Shown here: piece by piece, positions 56,950 to 64,000 of the stretch
Position numbering within the stretch: position 1 is the first letter of the stretch
Layout: every line of letters begins with the position of its first letter
Assembly (NCBI GenBank): GCA_963731665.1
Contig: CAVSWP010000002.1
Span: forward strand, 73,695-137,694
Direction of reading: 5' to 3'
From: Chersky-840 sp035604715
GTDB lineage: Bacteria; Actinomycetota; Acidimicrobiia; Acidimicrobiales; UBA8190
Length of the DNA stretch: 64,000 nt
Program-made: the position numbers and the translations under genes
The notes under the pieces: model-generated
Seen by the model: only the letters and a program-made list of their open reading frames with translations
What the model was told of the DNA's origin: nothing
The model's database searches: none

Positions 56950-58211
56950 AGGGCTTTCGCATCCGCGACGAGATGAACGGCATCGTCGAGCCGCCCGGCA
57001 AGACCTGGTTCTGGGAGCTCGAGGCCGGGGTCATCTTCGCCGACCGCTGCATCGAGTGCGGCACCTGTGTGGCGGTGTGCCCGTCGAATTCGATCGGGGT
57101 CAGCGCCGACACGGGTCTGCCCGAGCTCGTCAAGATGTGCACCGGATGCTCGTTGTGCTGGGATTTCTGCCCGCGCGGCGGGCTCCGCTACGAGGCCCTG
57201 TGGCCACCGTCGACGGCGACCTCGGAGGCCGGCGAGGTCCCCGTGGTGGTCAAGTCCGACTCGGCGGACACGTACTGGAAGCTCACCGGCGGGCCCCCCG
57301 GCGACGGCCTGGGCGCCGTGATCGGGGAGTACGCGGTCCGGGCCGGAGTCCCCGCCGACGACGTCCAGGACGGCGGTGTGGTGACGGCCATGCTCCTGGC
57401 GCTGCTCGCCGGTGGGGACATCGACGGGGCGCTGGTGTCGCGTCCCAGCGACGATCCCGACGAGCCCTGGAAGGGGATCGCCACCGTCGCCACCACGGCC
57501 AAGGAGATCATCGCCGCCGCCGGGAGCTTCTACAACCAGACCATGGCCCTGGCCGAGCTCGACCTCAGCCGCTACGACCTGCCCCCCAAGCCCCGGCTGG
57601 CGGTGGTGGGCACCCCGTGCGAGATCCAGGGCATCCGGGCCATGCAGGCGCGTCGGTGGCCGACGGGGGCGCACCGGATCGACGCCGTGACGCTGACGAT
57701 CGCTTTGCTGTGCACCAAGAGCTTCGACTACGAGGCGTTGATGCTGCGCGAACTGCGCGACAAGCGGGGCCTCGACCTCGATCGGGTGAGCAAGGTCGAC
57801 GTGATCCACGGGCGGATGATCGTCGAGTACCGCGACGGCTCGGTGGCCGTCGACGAACCGGTGAAGGACTTCCACGGCGCCGCGCTGAAGGGTTGTGACG
57901 AGTGCGCCGACTTCCTCGGCCGCAGCGCCGACATCTCGGTGGGCAGCGTGGGGTCGCTGGCCGGATGGTCGAGTGTTCTCGTGCGGACCGAAGCAGGCCG
58001 CCTGGCGTTCGACCGGGCCCGCGGCCGCCTCGATGTCCGGGACCTCGACAACCGCGAAGCGCTGGTGCGGCTCGACAACCTGGACAAGCGGGTCGCCGAG
58101 CGGTCGTTGCAACGCAAGCTCGAGCCCGACGGGCCCCTGTTCATCGACTTCGCCGAGCATCTCGACAGCTATCGCGGCACCGACCGAGCCCCGGTCGTCA
58201 AGGAACGCTGA
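56946..58211 (+). CDS. F420-type FrhB-like flavoprotein, probable electron donor to sulfite reductase
   Basis: A 421-residue protein of the coenzyme F420 hydrogenase/dehydrogenase beta-subunit family. Two [4Fe-4S] ferredoxin motifs at the N terminus are complete: C-x2-C-x2-C-x3-C in 'CIECGTCVAVCPSNSI' (about 35-50) and 'CTGCSLCWDFCPRGG' (about 65-79). The FrhB domain follows, with 'DGGVVTAMLLALLAGGDIDG', 'RLAVVGTPCEIQGIRAMQAR' (FAD/F420 site) and 'GCDECADFLGRSADISVGSV'. It overlaps the sulfite reductase by 4 nt. In methanogens FrhB-type modules pass electrons from F420H2 to sulfite reductase (Fsr). Here the same combination is split over two coupled genes. F420 use is inferred from family. 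Confidence 0.88.
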   Translation: MKGFRIRDEMNGIVEPPGKTWFWELEAGVIFADRCIECGTCVAVCPSNSIGVSADTGLPELVKMCTGCSLCWDFCPRGGLRYEALWPPSTATSEAGEVPVVVKSDSADTYWKLTGGPPGDGLGAVIGEYAVRAGVPADDVQDGGVVTAMLLALLAGGDIDGALVSRPSDDPDEPWKGIATVATTAKEIIAAAGSFYNQTMALAELDLSRYDLPPKPRLAVVGTPCEIQGIRAMQARRWPTGAHRIDAVTLTIALLCTKSFDYEALMLRELRDKRGLDLDRVSKVDVIHGRMIVEYRDGSVAVDEPVKDFHGAALKGCDECADFLGRSADISVGSVGSLAGWSSVLVRTEAGRLAFDRARGRLDVRDLDNREALVRLDNLDKRVAERSLQRKLEPDGPLFIDFAEHLDSYRGTDRAPVVKER

Positions 58212-58235
58212 GACCTCGAGGGTGAGCACGACCTC

Positions 58236-58556
58236 GTGAGCGTGGTGGAGCCGGCCGAGGGCCTTCGCCTCGATCGCCCCGACGAGCCCGTCGAGATGCG
58301 CGACGCCCTGCGCGACGCCCTGCTCGCCGGGGCCGACTGGCGCGAGGGCTTCAGCGACGATGTCTGCGTGGGCCTGTGGCTGTGGGAGCGGTGGCGTCCG
58401 GCTCTGGAGCCGGTCGGCATGGGCCGCGAGGCCTTCGTGGACGTCATCATCTCCTATCGCCGTGAGCTGTGGTTGTGGCTGATGGGGGAGAGGATGTGGG
58501 ACCAGTGCATCTCCGGCCTGGCGGGCCGGGTGGCGAGGCGCCTCCCCGGCCCCTGA
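58236..58556 (+). CDS. Small protein of unknown function after the sulfur operon
   Basis: A 106-residue, acidic-then-aromatic protein, not recognised. It has no signal peptide. The middle is rich in Trp ('CVGLWLWERWRPALEP', 'RRELWLWLMGERMWDQC') in amphipathic helices. The start is GTG 58236, 24 bp after the FrhB stop, so it probably belongs to the same transcript. Its TGA overlaps a CTG that appears to start the next gene. The C-terminal 'GLAGRVARRLPGP' is basic. No function can be proposed beyond association with the sulfur operon. Confidence 0.65.
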   Translation: MSVVEPAEGLRLDRPDEPVEMRDALRDALLAGADWREGFSDDVCVGLWLWERWRPALEPVGMGREAFVDVIISYRRELWLWLMGERMWDQCISGLAGRVARRLPGP

Positions 58557-59362
58557 CGACACCACCGGCCGTCTCCCTGCGCGGCGTGGCCGTGGTCAGA
58601 GAGGGTCGGCCGATCCTCGACGACATCGACTGGGAGGTGGCACCGGGGCAGCGCTGGGCCGTGCTCGGGCCCAACGGGTCGGGCAAGACCACCCTGCTCC
58701 AGGTGGCCGGCATGCGGCTGCTGCCCACCCGGGGGTCGGTCGAGGTGCTCGGGGCGCGCTACGGGCGGAGCGACGCCCGAGCGCTGCGGACCCGGGTGAG
58801 CTTTGTCAGCCAGGCGATCCTGCGGAGCCTGAGACCCACCCTGCCCGCCCATGACGTCGTGCTCACCGGACGCTTCGCCGCGCTGGAGCCGTGGTGGCAC
58901 CGCTACGGCCCGGGCGACCACTCCCGAGCCGAACAGCTCCTGGCCGACGCCGGGCTGGCGCACGTCTCGTCGAAGGAGTTCGGGGTGCTGTCCGAGGGTG
59001 AACGCCAACAGGTCCTCCTCGCCCGGGCCCTCATGGCCGAGCCCGAGCTCATCCTCCTCGACGAGCCCGCCGCCGGTCTCGACCTCGGCGCCCGGGAGCG
59101 GCTCGTGGCCCGTATGGCGGCGTTGGCGGCCGCACCCGACACCGTGCCCCTGGTGCTCGTGACGCATCACGTCGAGGAGATACCCCCGGGGACGACCCAC
59201 GTGGCGCTGCTGCGCGCCGGCCGGATGACGAGCGCCGGGCCGACGGCGTCGGTGCTGACGTCGGGGGCCGTCTCCGCGTGTTTCGACGTGCCCGTGACGG
59301 TGCAGCGCTCGGGGGGCCGGTGGACCGCACGCGCCGCCTCGGAAAGTTGTGGGCCTCTCTGA
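58553..59362 (+). CDS. ABC transporter ATP-binding protein
   Basis: A 269-residue stand-alone ABC ATPase. Walker A 'GPNGSGKTT' (about 42-50), Q-loop 'RVSFVSQAILRSL', signature 'LSEGERQQVLLARAL', Walker B 'LILLDEPAAGLDL', switch His 'VTHHVEEI'. The core matches the YlmA/PhrA-like group of soluble ABC proteins lacking a permease partner in the locus. The conserved first strand ('VSLRGVAVVREGRPILDD') begins right after the preceding stop, and the only start that fits is CTG 58553, overlapping TGA (CTGA). ATG/GTG starts would either overlap the previous gene by some 85 bp (58469) or remove the first beta strand. Confidence 0.84.
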   Translation: MTTPPAVSLRGVAVVREGRPILDDIDWEVAPGQRWAVLGPNGSGKTTLLQVAGMRLLPTRGSVEVLGARYGRSDARALRTRVSFVSQAILRSLRPTLPAHDVVLTGRFAALEPWWHRYGPGDHSRAEQLLADAGLAHVSSKEFGVLSEGERQQVLLARALMAEPELILLDEPAAGLDLGARERLVARMAALAAAPDTVPLVLVTHHVEEIPPGTTHVALLRAGRMTSAGPTASVLTSGAVSACFDVPVTVQRSGGRWTARAASESCGPL

Positions 59363-59469
59363 GCGTCGCGTGGTGGACACGGACAGTTCACGACCATCCA
59401 CCCTTCGTGGCGCTGGGGTCAGTAGCGTTGTACGGACGTCGGAAGGTAGATCGAGGGGTAATCACGATC

Positions 59470-60042
59470 GTGGTCCTGTTGATACTCGGCGTGGTCTGGG
59501 CGGCGGTGCTGGCACCAAGCCTTCTCAGGCGGAGATACCAGCACCGTTCGGACGACTCCATCGGAGAGTTCCATCAGCACCTGCGCGTCCTGAGGCGCAC
59601 CGGGCCGGCGTTGGTTCCGGCGGCCTTCCGGCTCTCGACCTCGTTGCCCGAGGGCCCGTCCGCACATGACGGGCGCCGACAGGCACCGTCGGGGCGCGAC
59701 CTGATCCTCATCCGACCCGACGCCGCGCCGTCTCGGCCGGTAACCGCTTCGAATGCGACTCAACGGACCGACCGGTTCTTCCGTCCCGAGGCCTGCAAGC
59801 GGCGCCGCGACGTGCTGGCCACCATGGCGTGCGTGATCTTCGGCACGGGGGTGCTCGGGGCCATCCCCGTGCTTCGTCCCCTGCTGATCCTGACCGCCGT
59901 GGCCGTGGTGGTCTCCGCGCTGTACGTCGTGATGGTGGTTCGCCTCGGCGGCCGGGCCAAGGAGCGCTCGGTCAAGTTGCGGTACCTGCCCCCGCCGGCG
60001 CAGGACGAACCCACCATCGTCATCCGCCGCGTGGCGCGCTGA
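59470..60042 (+). CDS. Membrane protein of unknown function
   Basis: A 190-residue protein with an N-terminal membrane segment ('VLLILGVVWAAVLAPSLLRR'), a cytoplasmic part with 'SDDSIGEFHQHLRVLRRTGP', and two hydrophobic segments near the C terminus ('VLATMACVIFGTGVLGAIPV' and 'LLILTAVAVVVSALYVVMVV'). The N-terminal pattern (helix, R-R-R, then a charged 'D-S-x-G-x-F-x-x-L-R-V-L-R-R' stretch) recurs in other actinobacterial proteins of unknown role. GTG 59470 has GAGGGG 12 nt upstream; TTG 59428 is an in-frame alternative. A loose layout similarity exists to the protein at 11446. Confidence 0.6.
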   Translation: MVLLILGVVWAAVLAPSLLRRRYQHRSDDSIGEFHQHLRVLRRTGPALVPAAFRLSTSLPEGPSAHDGRRQAPSGRDLILIRPDAAPSRPVTASNATQRTDRFFRPEACKRRRDVLATMACVIFGTGVLGAIPVLRPLLILTAVAVVVSALYVVMVVRLGGRAKERSVKLRYLPPPAQDEPTIVIRRVAR

Positions 60043-60054
60043 CCCTGTTCCCCG

Positions 60055-60714
60055 GTGCCCCCTGAGGCGCTCGCCGCCGATCTTGCCGGGCTCGGTGACG
60101 ATGCCCGCCGCCAGCTCGAAACGTCGCACCGGGGGCGTGAGACGGCCCTGGCGGCGTGCCGTGAGACCATCCGGTCATGCGGGCTCGCCATCCGGGCCGT
60201 GCACCGGCTGCAGCGCGGTGACTTCGAAGCCCGGGTGCAGGAGGCCGACCAAAGCCTGCGCCGCGCCCAGGAGGCGTTGGCTCCCTACCCCAGGCTGGCC
60301 GCCGCCGGGTTCCTCCATGACGCCGAGAAGGAGCTCGCCGAGGCCCGCCTGACCGCCGCCCTCGTGGACGGGTCGCCGCTCCCGGGGCCCGCCGAGCTCA
60401 ACGTCAGCCTGGCGGCGTGGCTCAACGGCCTGGCCGAGGCGGCGTCCGAGCTCCGTCGGCACCTGCTCGACCGCCTGCGAGCGGGCGAGACCGACCGGGG
60501 CGAGGAGCTGTTGCGGGCCATGGAGGACGTCTACGACATGCTCGTCACCATCGAGTACCCCGACGCCATCACGGGCGGGTTGCGACGGGCCACCGACGCC
60601 CTGCGGGCCGTGGTCGAGCGCAGCCGCGCCGACGTGACCACCACGGTGCTCCAGAGCACCCTGCAACGGGCCCTGGAGGGCCATCTGGGCCCGTTCGGCA
60701 GCTCCGAACGGTGA
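60055..60714 (+). CDS. Translin family protein
   Basis: A 219-residue all-helical protein. Conserved translin/TRAX features are visible in order: 'RETIRSCGLAIRAVHRLQRG', 'PRLAAAGFLHDAEKELAEAR', 'LAAWLNGLAEAASELRRHLL', 'MEDVYDMLVTIEYPDAITGG' and 'LRRATDALRAVVERSRADVT'. In eukaryotes and archaea the family binds nucleic acid as a ring, and TRAX-type members cleave RNA. The acidic residues in 'HDAEKELAEA' and 'EAASELRR' are at the places of the catalytic acids of archaeal homologues, which suggests, but does not prove, RNase activity. GTG 60055; the stop overlaps the start of the next gene. Not adjacent to RNA-related genes. Confidence 0.78.
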   Translation: MPPEALAADLAGLGDDARRQLETSHRGRETALAACRETIRSCGLAIRAVHRLQRGDFEARVQEADQSLRRAQEALAPYPRLAAAGFLHDAEKELAEARLTAALVDGSPLPGPAELNVSLAAWLNGLAEAASELRRHLLDRLRAGETDRGEELLRAMEDVYDMLVTIEYPDAITGGLRRATDALRAVVERSRADVTTTVLQSTLQRALEGHLGPFGSSER

Positions 60715-61705
60715 GAGTCGGGGACCTGACCACCCCGGCGCTGCTCGTCGACGGAGCGCTCCTCGAGCACAACCTGGCCACCATGGCCGCCGCCCTGCCG
60801 GGCGAGCGCCTGCGGCCGCATGTCAAGGCCCACAAGTGCACCGCCCTGGCCGCCCGACAGGCGGCCCACGGGCACGCCGGGTTCACCTGCGCCACCACCC
60901 GTGGAGGCCGAAGGACTGGCCCGGGCCGGGCTCGGTGGCGACCTGTTGCTGGCCAACGAGGTCGTCGACGTGGCCCGACTGCGACGACTGGCGAGCTCGG
61001 GGGCCCGGGTGACCGTGGCCGTCGACTCGATGCAGACCGTCGCCGCCGCGGCGGCGGCGGGAGTGGGCGAGGTCGTCGTGGACGTGAACGTCGGGCTCCC
61101 GCGCTGCGGGTGTGCGCCCGAGGCGGCCGGGCCCGTGGCCGAGGCCGCCCGGGCCCGGGGACTCGTGGTGCGGGGCGTGATGGGCTACGAGGGCCACGTG
61201 GTGGGCCTCGAGGACCGGGCCCGACGCGTCGAGATGGTCGAGGTCGCCATGGGGCTGCTGCGGGCCGCCCACGACCACGTGGGAGGCGACGCTCGTCTCC
61301 GCCGGGGGGACCGGGACCTACGACATCAACACCACGGCCACCGAGATCCAGGCCGGCTCCTACGCCCTCATGGACAGCGCCTACGGGAAGCTCTCGCTCC
61401 CTTTCGGCCAGGCCCTGACCGTCCTGGCCACCGTGGTGTCGGTCTCAGCCGGCTGGGCGGTGGCCGACTGCGGGGTCAAAGCCCTTGGCATGGACCACGG
61501 CAACCCGACCATCGAGGGCGCCGAGGTGTGGTTCTGCTCGGACGAACACCTGACCTTCGCCCCAGCAGGTGCCGTTGCCGTCGGAGACCGGGTCCGGGTG
61601 ATCCCGTCGCACGTGGACCCCACCGTGGCCTATCACGACACCATGCACGTCGTGGACGGAGAGGCCGTGCTCGAGAGTTGGCCCGTCGACCTGCGGGGGT
61701 GGTGA
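60711..61705 (+). pseudogene. D-threonine aldolase / D-serine dehydratase-like PLP enzyme, two frameshifts
   Basis: An alanine-racemase-fold PLP enzyme broken by two frameshifts. Segment 1 (60711 to about 60898) has 'LTTPALLVDGALLEHNLATM' and the PLP Lys in 'RPHVKAHKC'. Segment 2 (about 60901-61290) has 'EGLARAGLGGDLLLANEVVD' and 'MGYEGHVVGLEDRA'. Segment 3 (about 61292-61705) has 'GTGTYDINTTATEIQAGSYA', 'ALGMDHGNP' and the metal ligands H-x-D in 'IPSHVDPTVAYHD', typical of Mn-dependent D-threonine aldolase. Deleting one C at 60898-60900 and one G near 61291 restores the protein. GTG 60711 overlaps the translin stop. Probably intact in the organism. Confidence 0.8.
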
Positions 61706-61727
61706 CCGCGGGCCTCGGGCCCGAGCC

Positions 61728-62687
61728 TCAGCAGTAGGGCCGGGCGAGGGTCAACAGGAAGTCGCCACCGGGCGCCTCCCACATCGAGTCGACCAGGAAG
61801 CCGGCTGCGTACAGCTCGTCCTCCACGCCTTGGCGGGTGAACTTCGAGCTGATCTCGGTCAAGAGGTCCTCGCCCGCCGCGAAGGTGACGTCGATGGCAA
61901 GGTCGGCGATGGGGACCACCTGGTCCGAGAGCGAACGCAGGCGCATCTCGATGCGGAGCTCCTCCTCGTTCCACACCGCCACGTGCTCGAAGCGCTCGGG
62001 GCGGAACTCGGCGCGCAGCTCGCGGTTGAGCACGTGCAGCACGTTCCGGTTGAACTCGGCGGTGATCCCTCTGGCATCGTCGTAGGCGGCGAGCAGCCGG
62101 GCCCGGTCCTTGACCAGGTCGGTGCCGAGCAGGAGCCGGTCCCCGTGGGCCATCAGGCAGTCGAGGTCGAAGAGGAAGCGCCGACGCTGCTCCGGGGTCA
62201 GGTTCCCGATGGTGCTCCCCAGGAAGGCGATGAGCCGTCTCCCTTCGCTCGGCACCCGGTCGATGTGGAGGTGGAAGTCGCCCACCACGGCGTGGACGAG
62301 CAGCCCCGGGTACTCATCGGCGAGGGCGGTGGCCGCCGCCCACAGGGTGCCGTCGCTGACGTCGAGGGGTATGTAGCGGCGCAGATCGCCGGTGGCCTCC
62401 ATGGCGTCGAGCAGGACCCGCGACTTGTCGCACGTCCCCGCTCCCAGCTCGACGAGCGTGTCGGCGCGGGCTGCGGTGGCGATGTCGGGTGCATGGTCCT
62501 CGAGCAGTCCCCGCTCGGCCCGGGTCAGGTAGTACTCGGGGAGCCGGGTGATCTCGTCGAACAGCTCGCTGCCGCGGTCGTCGTAGAACCACACCGGGGG
62601 CAACCACTTGTGCTCGGCGGTCAGCCCGGTGCGCACGTCGTTCTCCAGGGCACCCCGGAGGTCTCCGGCGCTCAGGTGGACGTCCAT
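61728..62687 (-). CDS. egtD: L-histidine N-alpha-methyltransferase EgtD
   Basis: A 319-residue SAM-dependent methyltransferase making hercynine, the first step of ergothioneine synthesis. 'WLPPVWFYDDRGSELFDEIT' and 'LPEYYLTRAERGLLEDHAPD' match EgtD. The SAM motif is 'LVELGAGTCDKSRVLLDAM', 'YIPLDVSDG' follows, and the C-terminal 'EISSKFTRQGVEDELYAAGF' is a conserved EgtD element. I start at ATG 62687, matching the N terminus of known EgtD; TTG 62708 is in frame upstream. It lies 27 bp after egtB on the same strand. Confidence 0.93.
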   Translation of the reverse strand: MDVHLSAGDLRGALENDVRTGLTAEHKWLPPVWFYDDRGSELFDEITRLPEYYLTRAERGLLEDHAPDIATAARADTLVELGAGTCDKSRVLLDAMEATGDLRRYIPLDVSDGTLWAAATALADEYPGLLVHAVVGDFHLHIDRVPSEGRRLIAFLGSTIGNLTPEQRRRFLFDLDCLMAHGDRLLLGTDLVKDRARLLAAYDDARGITAEFNRNVLHVLNRELRAEFRPERFEHVAVWNEEELRIEMRLRSLSDQVVPIADLAIDVTFAAGEDLLTEISSKFTRQGVEDELYAAGFLVDSMWEAPGGDFLLTLARPYC

Positions 62688-62714
62688 GGTCGGGGTGGTG
62701 GGGGACAAGGGGCC

Positions 62715-63970
62715 TCAGCAGTCGCGTGCCAGGCGCACGCCGGTGAACGGCCAGCGCGCCGAGGGCGGGAAGAAGTTGCGATAGGTCGCTCGGATGTGGT
62801 CAGCGGAGGTGACGCAGCTGCCGCCCCGCAACACGTACTGGTTCACCATGAACTTGCCGTTGTACTCGCCCACCGCCCCCGGTGCGGGGTGAAAGCCCGG
62901 ATAGGGGCTGTACGAGCTCGACGTCCACTGCCAGACGTTGCCGAACAGGGAGACGTCCTCGCCCGTGGGCCTCGGGTGCAAGGTGGAGAGGTCGAGGAAA
63001 TTGCCCTCGGGGACGTGGTCGGCGGCGACCGCCTCCCACTCGGCCTCCGTCGGCATGCGCGCCTGCGCCCAGCGGGCATAGGCGTCGGCCTCGTAATAGC
63101 TGATGTGGCACACGGGCTCGGCGGGGTCGACGAGCTGGGGCCCTCCCAGAGTGAACAGCCACCAGTCGTCGACCACCTTGAACCAGTACAGCGGCGCCTC
63201 CCAGGCCTCGGCCTGAGCCGTGGCCCAGCCGTCGGACAGCCACAGGTCCGGACGTCCGTAGCCGTCGTCGTCCATGAACTGCCAGCCACTCCCCGCAGGT
63301 GACGGGACGGTCGGCCAGGGCGAAGGGCTCCAAATGGGTGGTGTGACGGGGGAACTCGTTGTCGAAGCCGAAGTCGTCGTCGCCGTGGCCGATGTCGACC
63401 AGTCCGCCGTCGTGCTCGATCCATGTCGCCGTCCGTGCGGCGCGGGGCTCGTCGACCTTCACCGTCGTGTAGGCCGGCTGCAGGGGGTTGCACGACAGCA
63501 CGTGCTTGATGTCCATGAGCAGGAGCTCCTGGTGTTGCTGCTCGTGGTGCAGGCCCAGCTCGACGAGGTCCGGCCACCTCGGAGGTGAGGGAGCCGGCCA
63601 GCAGCCGCGTCATGGACTCGTCGACGTGCCGGCGATATTCGGCCACCTCGGCGACGCCAGGTCGTGAGACGACACCCCGTCGTGGCCTCGGGTACCGGGC
63701 ACCGACGCCCTCGTAGTAGGAGTTGAAGAGATACGCATAGGCGGGATGGAACGGTCGGTAGCCCTGCAGCCCCGATTGGAGGAGAAACGTCTCGAAGAAC
63801 CAGGACGTGTGGGCCCGGTGCCATTTGGTGGGGCTCACGTCGGGCATGGACTGGACCGTCTGGTCCTCCGCCGAGAGCGGGGCTGCGAGTGTCTCGGTCA
63901 AGTCCCGCACGTCCCGGTAGCGAGAGGCCAGACGGGTGTGGTGCTCGGCCGTCTTGATCAGATCGCCCAT
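62715..63970 (-). pseudogene. egtB: Hercynine oxygenase EgtB, two frameshifts
   Basis: A non-heme iron sulfoxide synthase joining hercynine with a cysteine-containing thiol. Segment 1 (63970 to about 63571) contains 'KWHRAHTSWFFETFLL', a DinB-like iron-binding part. Segment 2 (about 63570-63280) holds the iron ligands H-x3-H-x-E in 'LHHEQQHQELLLMD'. Segment 3 (to 62715) is the formylglycine-generating-enzyme-like domain with 'RMPTEAEWEAVAAD', 'GNVWQWTSSSYSPYPGF' and 'YVLRGGSCVTSADHIRATYR'. Single extra bases near 63570-63571 and at 63279 break the frame; removing them gives one EgtB of normal length. GGAGAAG precedes ATG 63970. No egtC lies between egtB and egtD. Confidence 0.87.
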
Positions 63971-64000
63971 GGGCTTCTCCGGGTCACGGACCCAGCGTAG

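Noticed and set aside
6700..63600. Programmed +1 frameshifting as the explanation of the seven shifts.
   Set aside because: The sites share no slippery sequence, rare codon or stop codon at the junction, and occur in ordinary metabolic genes; insertion errors fit better. Kept as a finding because only reads can settle it.
1..64000. tRNA, rRNA, CRISPR, prophage, riboswitch or replication origin.
   Set aside because: Scanned for cloverleaf-like T-arm/anticodon patterns, rRNA-like conserved stretches and regularly spaced repeats; nothing convincing. A tool-based scan (tRNAscan, Infernal) would be needed to exclude small RNAs.

Overview
This is a high-GC (about 70% G+C) chromosomal segment that reads as a free-living, aerobic actinobacterium, most likely class Acidimicrobiia. 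The reasons are the ethylmalonyl-CoA pathway enzymes, ergothioneine genes, two LLM flavoprotein genes plus an F420-type electron-transfer subunit, a SUF-only iron-sulfur system, abundant GTG starts, and many starts preceded by a TANNNT box 6-8 nt upstream (leaderless transcription). The taxonomic call is inference. No rRNA, tRNA, CRISPR array or prophage was seen.

Layout. 1-5.6 kb: end of a dienelactone-hydrolase-like gene, a DUF885-like metallopeptidase candidate, then beta-methylmalyl-CoA lyase (mcl), methylsuccinyl-CoA dehydrogenase (mcd) and mesaconyl-CoA hydratase (mch), three consecutive steps of the ethylmalonyl-CoA pathway, with a methyltransferase and a small conserved protein between them. 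5.6-12.5 kb: mutY, a frameshifted epoxide-hydrolase-like gene, a metallo-beta-lactamase-fold hydrolase, a flavin reductase, an RmlC-like epimerase, an HTH protein, an LLM oxidoreductase and a membrane protein. 12.5-24 kb: oligopeptidase B; a 1285-residue protein built like mammalian soluble adenylyl cyclase (two cyclase domains, ATPase, TPRs); a secreted sedolisin; an IPT-domain protein; and an ABC exporter whose ATPase carries a C-terminal cyclic-nucleotide-binding domain.

24-35.7 kb is a split SUF locus: sufB, sufD, a Rieske ferredoxin and a first sufC on the plus strand, then a second sufC with sufS and sufU on the minus strand. Between the two parts lie an enoyl-CoA hydratase, an LLM oxidoreductase, a frameshifted hydrolase and an LCP cell-wall ligase. 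35.8-47.3 kb: glycogen-debranching-type enzyme, a Thr-rich lipoprotein, an FGGY sugar kinase, a cluster resembling gamma-glutamyl polyamine catabolism (glutamine-synthetase-like, SDR, class I amidotransferase, aldehyde dehydrogenase), a PHM-like copper lipoprotein and a sirtuin. 47.3-50.8 kb: an MFS remnant, a succinate-semialdehyde-type dehydrogenase and an intact IS1380-family element that sits exactly on the shared stop codons of two convergent genes.

50.8-58.6 kb is an assimilatory sulfate-reduction cluster around a divergent control region: cysD-cysN-precorrin-2 dehydrogenase-marR leftward, cysH-sulfite reductase-FrhB-like subunit rightward. No APS kinase is present, so the route is sulfate to APS to sulfite to sulfide, with F420H2 as the probable sulfite-reductase electron donor. 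58.5-64 kb: ABC ATPase, a membrane protein, a bacterial translin-family protein, a frameshifted D-threonine-aldolase-like gene, and egtD/egtB of ergothioneine synthesis.

Two window-wide features matter for using this annotation. Seven frameshifts in five genes all have the same sign (one extra base each, or two missing), which points to insertion-type errors in the assembly. At least four genes (mutY, the sedolisin, sufD, an ABC ATPase) appear to start with CTG and would be mis-called by software that ignores that codon.
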